NCBI GenBank assembly: GCA_947624295.1 | Contig: CANQJV010000019.1 | Location: 1-36,937 of the forward strand | Direction of reading: 5' to 3' | Origin: an uncultured Ruminococcus sp. | Lineage (GTDB): Bacteria; Bacillota; Clostridia; Oscillospirales; Ruminococcaceae | DNA: 36,937 nt | Program-made: the position numbers and the translations under genes | Notes under the pieces: generated by a model | Told to the model about the DNA's origin: nothing | Database searches by the model: none | Seen by the model: only the letters and a program-made list of their open reading frames with translations | In this document: positions 34,842 through 36,937 of the stretch, one piece after another | Layout: each line of letters begins with the position of its first letter | How positions within the stretch are numbered: the stretch's first letter is position 1

Positions 34842-35947
34842 CAGACTTGATAGTTAATAAATATATCAATAAATTTATACTTACTTCAGAACCACTCAAC
34901 CCAAAATGGAACAGAGAAAACTATATTTTCCGCAAACAGCCTAAATGGAATTATATGGACAATTGTATGATGCGTGCGTTGCTTATGCAGGAAAATCCGC
35001 CGATTGACTATATAGTAAAATTTATTGACAGTTATGTGGACGATGACGGTGTAATCCCGACAATGAATCCGCTTGACTTTAATCTTGACAACGTGTGCGG
35101 CGGAATGAATCTCATAAAGTTATATGAATTAACAGGTAAAGAAAAATATCGCCTTGCTTACGAGAAAATCTATAATCAGCAACTCCTGAATCAACCTCGC
35201 CTTGAGTGCGGTAATTTCTGGCATAAAGCTATATATCCGCATCAGATGTGGCTTGACGGCGTATATATGGCATTGCCGTTTCTTGCGTCTTACGGAGTAA
35301 TTAGAAACGATGAAACTATAATTGCTGATACTATAAAGCAGGCTGTAAACGTCAGAAAATATATGCGTGACAGTAATACAGGGCTGTATTACCACGGTTA
35401 CGACGAAACAAAAAGTATGTTCTGGGCTGATAAAAATACGGGGCTTTCATCGCAATTCTGGTTGAGGTCTAACGGTTGGCTTTGCGCAGGTCTTGCTGAT
35501 TTATATGAAATAACAGCAGTACAGGCTGTAGGGGATATGCTTACTGAACTCCTTACCGCTCTTGTGAACCGCCTTACTCCCGAAAATATGCTCCTGCAAC
35601 TCCCTGCACGCCCTGAACTCGCCGGTAATTACCCTGAAACAAGCGGAACACTTCTTTTTGCGTACAGTGCAATGAAATCCCATAGATTAGGGCTTTCAGA
35701 CGAATCAGTGGCGAATTTCGGGGAATCTGCCCTTGAAACGGTTACAGATAAATATATTGACAAAAGCAGTGACATTCCCGTAATGAAAAATATTTGCCTT
35801 ATGGGAGGTCTTGGCGGTACGAATAAGCGTGACGGTTCAGCGGAATATTACCTCAGCGAACGTATTATCGAAAACGATGCAAAGGGAATTGCTCCGTATC
35901 TTATGGCAGCAGCTGAAATGAATAAATTTCAGAATAAAGTAATATAA
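34838..35947 (+). CDS. GH105 unsaturated glycuronyl hydrolase (YteR/YesR type)
   Basis: 369 residues, no signal peptide, so cytoplasmic. The family removes the 4,5-unsaturated uronic acid from the non-reducing end of lyase-made oligosaccharides such as unsaturated rhamnogalacturonan disaccharide, by vinyl-ether hydration. NFWHKAIYPHQMWLDGVYMA carries the catalytic Asp (about residue 139). LYYHGYDETK and SSQFWLRSNGWLCAGLADL are further signatures. It overlaps the second permease by four bases, so imported oligosaccharides are probably its substrate. Rhamnogalacturonan is likely, but ulvan or other uronides cannot be excluded. Confidence 0.9.
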   Translation: MTDLIVNKYINKFILTSEPLNPKWNRENYIFRKQPKWNYMDNCMMRALLMQENPPIDYIVKFIDSYVDDDGVIPTMNPLDFNLDNVCGGMNLIKLYELTGKEKYRLAYEKIYNQQLLNQPRLECGNFWHKAIYPHQMWLDGVYMALPFLASYGVIRNDETIIADTIKQAVNVRKYMRDSNTGLYYHGYDETKSMFWADKNTGLSSQFWLRSNGWLCAGLADLYEITAVQAVGDMLTELLTALVNRLTPENMLLQLPARPELAGNYPETSGTLLFAYSAMKSHRLGLSDESVANFGESALETVTDKYIDKSSDIPVMKNICLMGGLGGTNKRDGSAEYYLSERIIENDAKGIAPYLMAAAEMNKFQNKVI

Positions 35948-35968
35948 TATTAAAAAGGAGTAGTCAAA

Positions 35969-36601
35969 ATGAGTGAAATTTCAATAACAGAATTGGGCAA
36001 TCCTGCTAAACCTCGTGGCGAAGCAGGCGAAATAATGCTGAAACGTATGGGCGTAACGCATAAAAACGTGACGGAATGGGCTTTGTCGTATCTCGATATT
36101 GACGGCTCAGAGTGGGTGCTTGATATTGGTTGCGGCGGAGGTGATGCGCTGAAAAAAATGTCCGCATTTATTACTGACGGGCAACTTTTCGGCGTTGACT
36201 ATTCGGAAATTTCGGTTGAATTAAGTAAAACTAATAACAAAAATGATGTTGAATCGGGGAAAATGGAGATAATTCAGGCTGATGTTGCGAATTTGCCGTT
36301 TGGTGACAGCCTTTTTGATGTGATTTACACTATAGAGAGCTTTTACTTCTGGAAAAATCCCGTTGAGTGCCTGAAAGAAGTCCGCCGTGTGCTTGCTCCT
36401 GACGGTGTTTTTATGATTATCGCCGATATTCACGGTGATGCGGAACTTTCAGCAGACGATATCGCAAGCGTTAAAAAATATAACCTTTTCAATCCTACAC
36501 TTGCGCAATTCAGGGAAATTCTCGGAAAAGCAGGTTTCAGGTATATAAAAATCCATACAAAAGACGGTGAAAAATGGGTCTGTACGGAATCGTCAAAATA
36601 A
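35969..36601 (+). CDS. Class I SAM-dependent methyltransferase
   Basis: 210 residues. The SAM pocket is VLDIGCGGGDALKKM (motif I), with FGVDYSEISVELS (motif II acid), IQADVANLPFGDSLFDVIYTIESFYF and EVRRVLAPDGVFMI as motifs III and post III of the UbiE/Methyltransf_11 class. The methyl acceptor cannot be told from sequence. AAAGGAG precedes the ATG. It lies 21 bases after the GH105 gene and may be transcribed with the transporter operon without sharing its function. Confidence 0.85.
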   Translation: MSEISITELGNPAKPRGEAGEIMLKRMGVTHKNVTEWALSYLDIDGSEWVLDIGCGGGDALKKMSAFITDGQLFGVDYSEISVELSKTNNKNDVESGKMEIIQADVANLPFGDSLFDVIYTIESFYFWKNPVECLKEVRRVLAPDGVFMIIADIHGDAELSADDIASVKKYNLFNPTLAQFREILGKAGFRYIKIHTKDGEKWVCTESSK

Positions 36602-36638
36602 TTTTTTATTTTAACTTAAAATTATCATGGCGAAAATA

Positions 36639-36690
36639 CTGATTTTCCACGAAATACAGCGCAAAATCAGCTGTAAAAATTTTTTTTGAA
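36639..36690 (+). terminator. Possible terminator after the methyltransferase
   Basis: CTGATTTT (36639-36646) and AAAATCAG (36663-36670) are perfect complements with a 16-base loop. A run of nine T starts about ten bases later rather than straight after the stem, so this is only a fair match. Confidence 0.45.
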
Positions 36691-36707
36691 AAATTTTCAA
36701 AAAACAC

Positions 36708-36736
36708 TTGACAAATCCAAAAAGTTGTGATATAAT
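36708..36736 (+). promoter_or_regulatory. Consensus promoter of the tRNA genes
   Basis: TTGACA (36708-36713), 17-base spacer, TATAAT (36731-36736). Both boxes are perfect, as expected for a highly expressed stable-RNA promoter. The predicted leader before the tRNA-Val is short, about 40 bases. Confidence 0.9.
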
Positions 36737-36782
36737 ATAATAGTCGTCAGGTAAACCTGCTTTCCTGATTCGAATATGGCAC

Positions 36783-36858
36783 GGGGGTTTAGCTCAGCTG
36801 GGAGAGCATCTGCCTTACAAGCAGAGGGTCACAGGTTCGAGCCCTGTAGTCCCCACCA
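36783..36858 (+). tRNA. tRNA-Val (anticodon UAC)
   Basis: A complete 76-base cloverleaf: acceptor GGGGGTT against AGTCCCC (one G-U and one U-G pair), D-arm GCTC/GAGC, anticodon stem TCTGC/GCAGA around CTTACAA (TAC), T-arm ACAGG/CCTGT with TTCGAGC, discriminator A and an encoded CCA. It is transcribed with the next tRNA, which begins four bases after it. Confidence 0.95.
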
Positions 36859-36862
36859 TATT

Positions 36863-36937
36863 GGCCCGGTAGTTCAGTTGGTTAGAACGCTAGCCTGTCA
36901 CGCTAGAGGTCGTGAGTTCGAGCCTCATCCGGGTCGC
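36863..36937 (+). tRNA. tRNA-Asp (anticodon GUC), cut at the window end
   Basis: Acceptor GGCCCGG pairs with CCGGGTC, D-arm GTTC/GAAC, anticodon stem CTAGC/GCTAG around CTGTCAC (GTC), T-arm GTGAG/CTCAT with TTCGAGC, discriminator G at 36936. Only the first C of the probable CCA lies inside the window. Confidence 0.95.

Overview
The window looks like chromosomal DNA of a low-GC, spore-lineage Clostridia bacterium, most likely a Ruminococcus-type member of the Oscillospiraceae. The reasons are the AT-rich code, strong AGGAGG-type ribosome binding sites, frequent TTG/GTG starts, cotJA/cotJB spore-coat genes, a GH105 pectin enzyme with a sugar ABC importer, and promoters close to the sigma-A consensus. 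The genus is an inference from gene content, not a measurement.

Left part (1-12 kb, housekeeping). A panB-panC-panD operon for pantothenate runs leftward and ends at a clear terminator. Divergent from it, smpB is followed by a lipoprotein SGNH hydrolase and a MoxR-type AAA+ ATPase paired with a DUF2201/VWA protein. Then, leftward, come a DtxR-family metal regulator, a probable MurL (UDP-MurNAc-L-Ala-L-Glu epimerase), a MurD-type ligase, and enolase. The first three are translationally coupled. A YbgC-like thioesterase follows.

Centre (12.1-29.3 kb, all rightward). This is a large tellurite-resistance-type (Ter) stress system. It holds three classical TerD proteins, a TerY-like VWA protein, a PP2C phosphatase and a zinc-ribbon kinase (the TerY-P triad). 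These are followed by a TerD protein with 21-residue tandem repeats, an AIM24-family protein, a two-domain TerD/TerA protein with a proline-rich linker, a TerD fused to a new N-terminal region, and a P2B-type Ca2+ ATPase. After a short hairpin comes the small-molecule module known from some Ter loci: CitE/HpcH-like lyase, ATP-grasp, PRTase with TRSP tail, StiP/PELOTA-type PRTase and HAD phosphatase. Together these predict Ca2+-sensing TerD assemblies under phosphorylation control, coupled to an unidentified nucleoside-like metabolite. In all there are seven TerD domains in six proteins; the later four have lost the acidic Ca2+ loop. No terC is present.

Right part (29.3-36.9 kb). A 75-residue orphan gene and a serine recombinase lie beside cotJA-cotJB, without cotJC. 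A carbohydrate ABC importer (binding protein and two permeases, no ATPase), a GH105 unsaturated glycuronyl hydrolase and a SAM methyltransferase follow. A perfect-consensus promoter then drives tRNA-Val(UAC) and tRNA-Asp(GUC), the latter cut by the window end.
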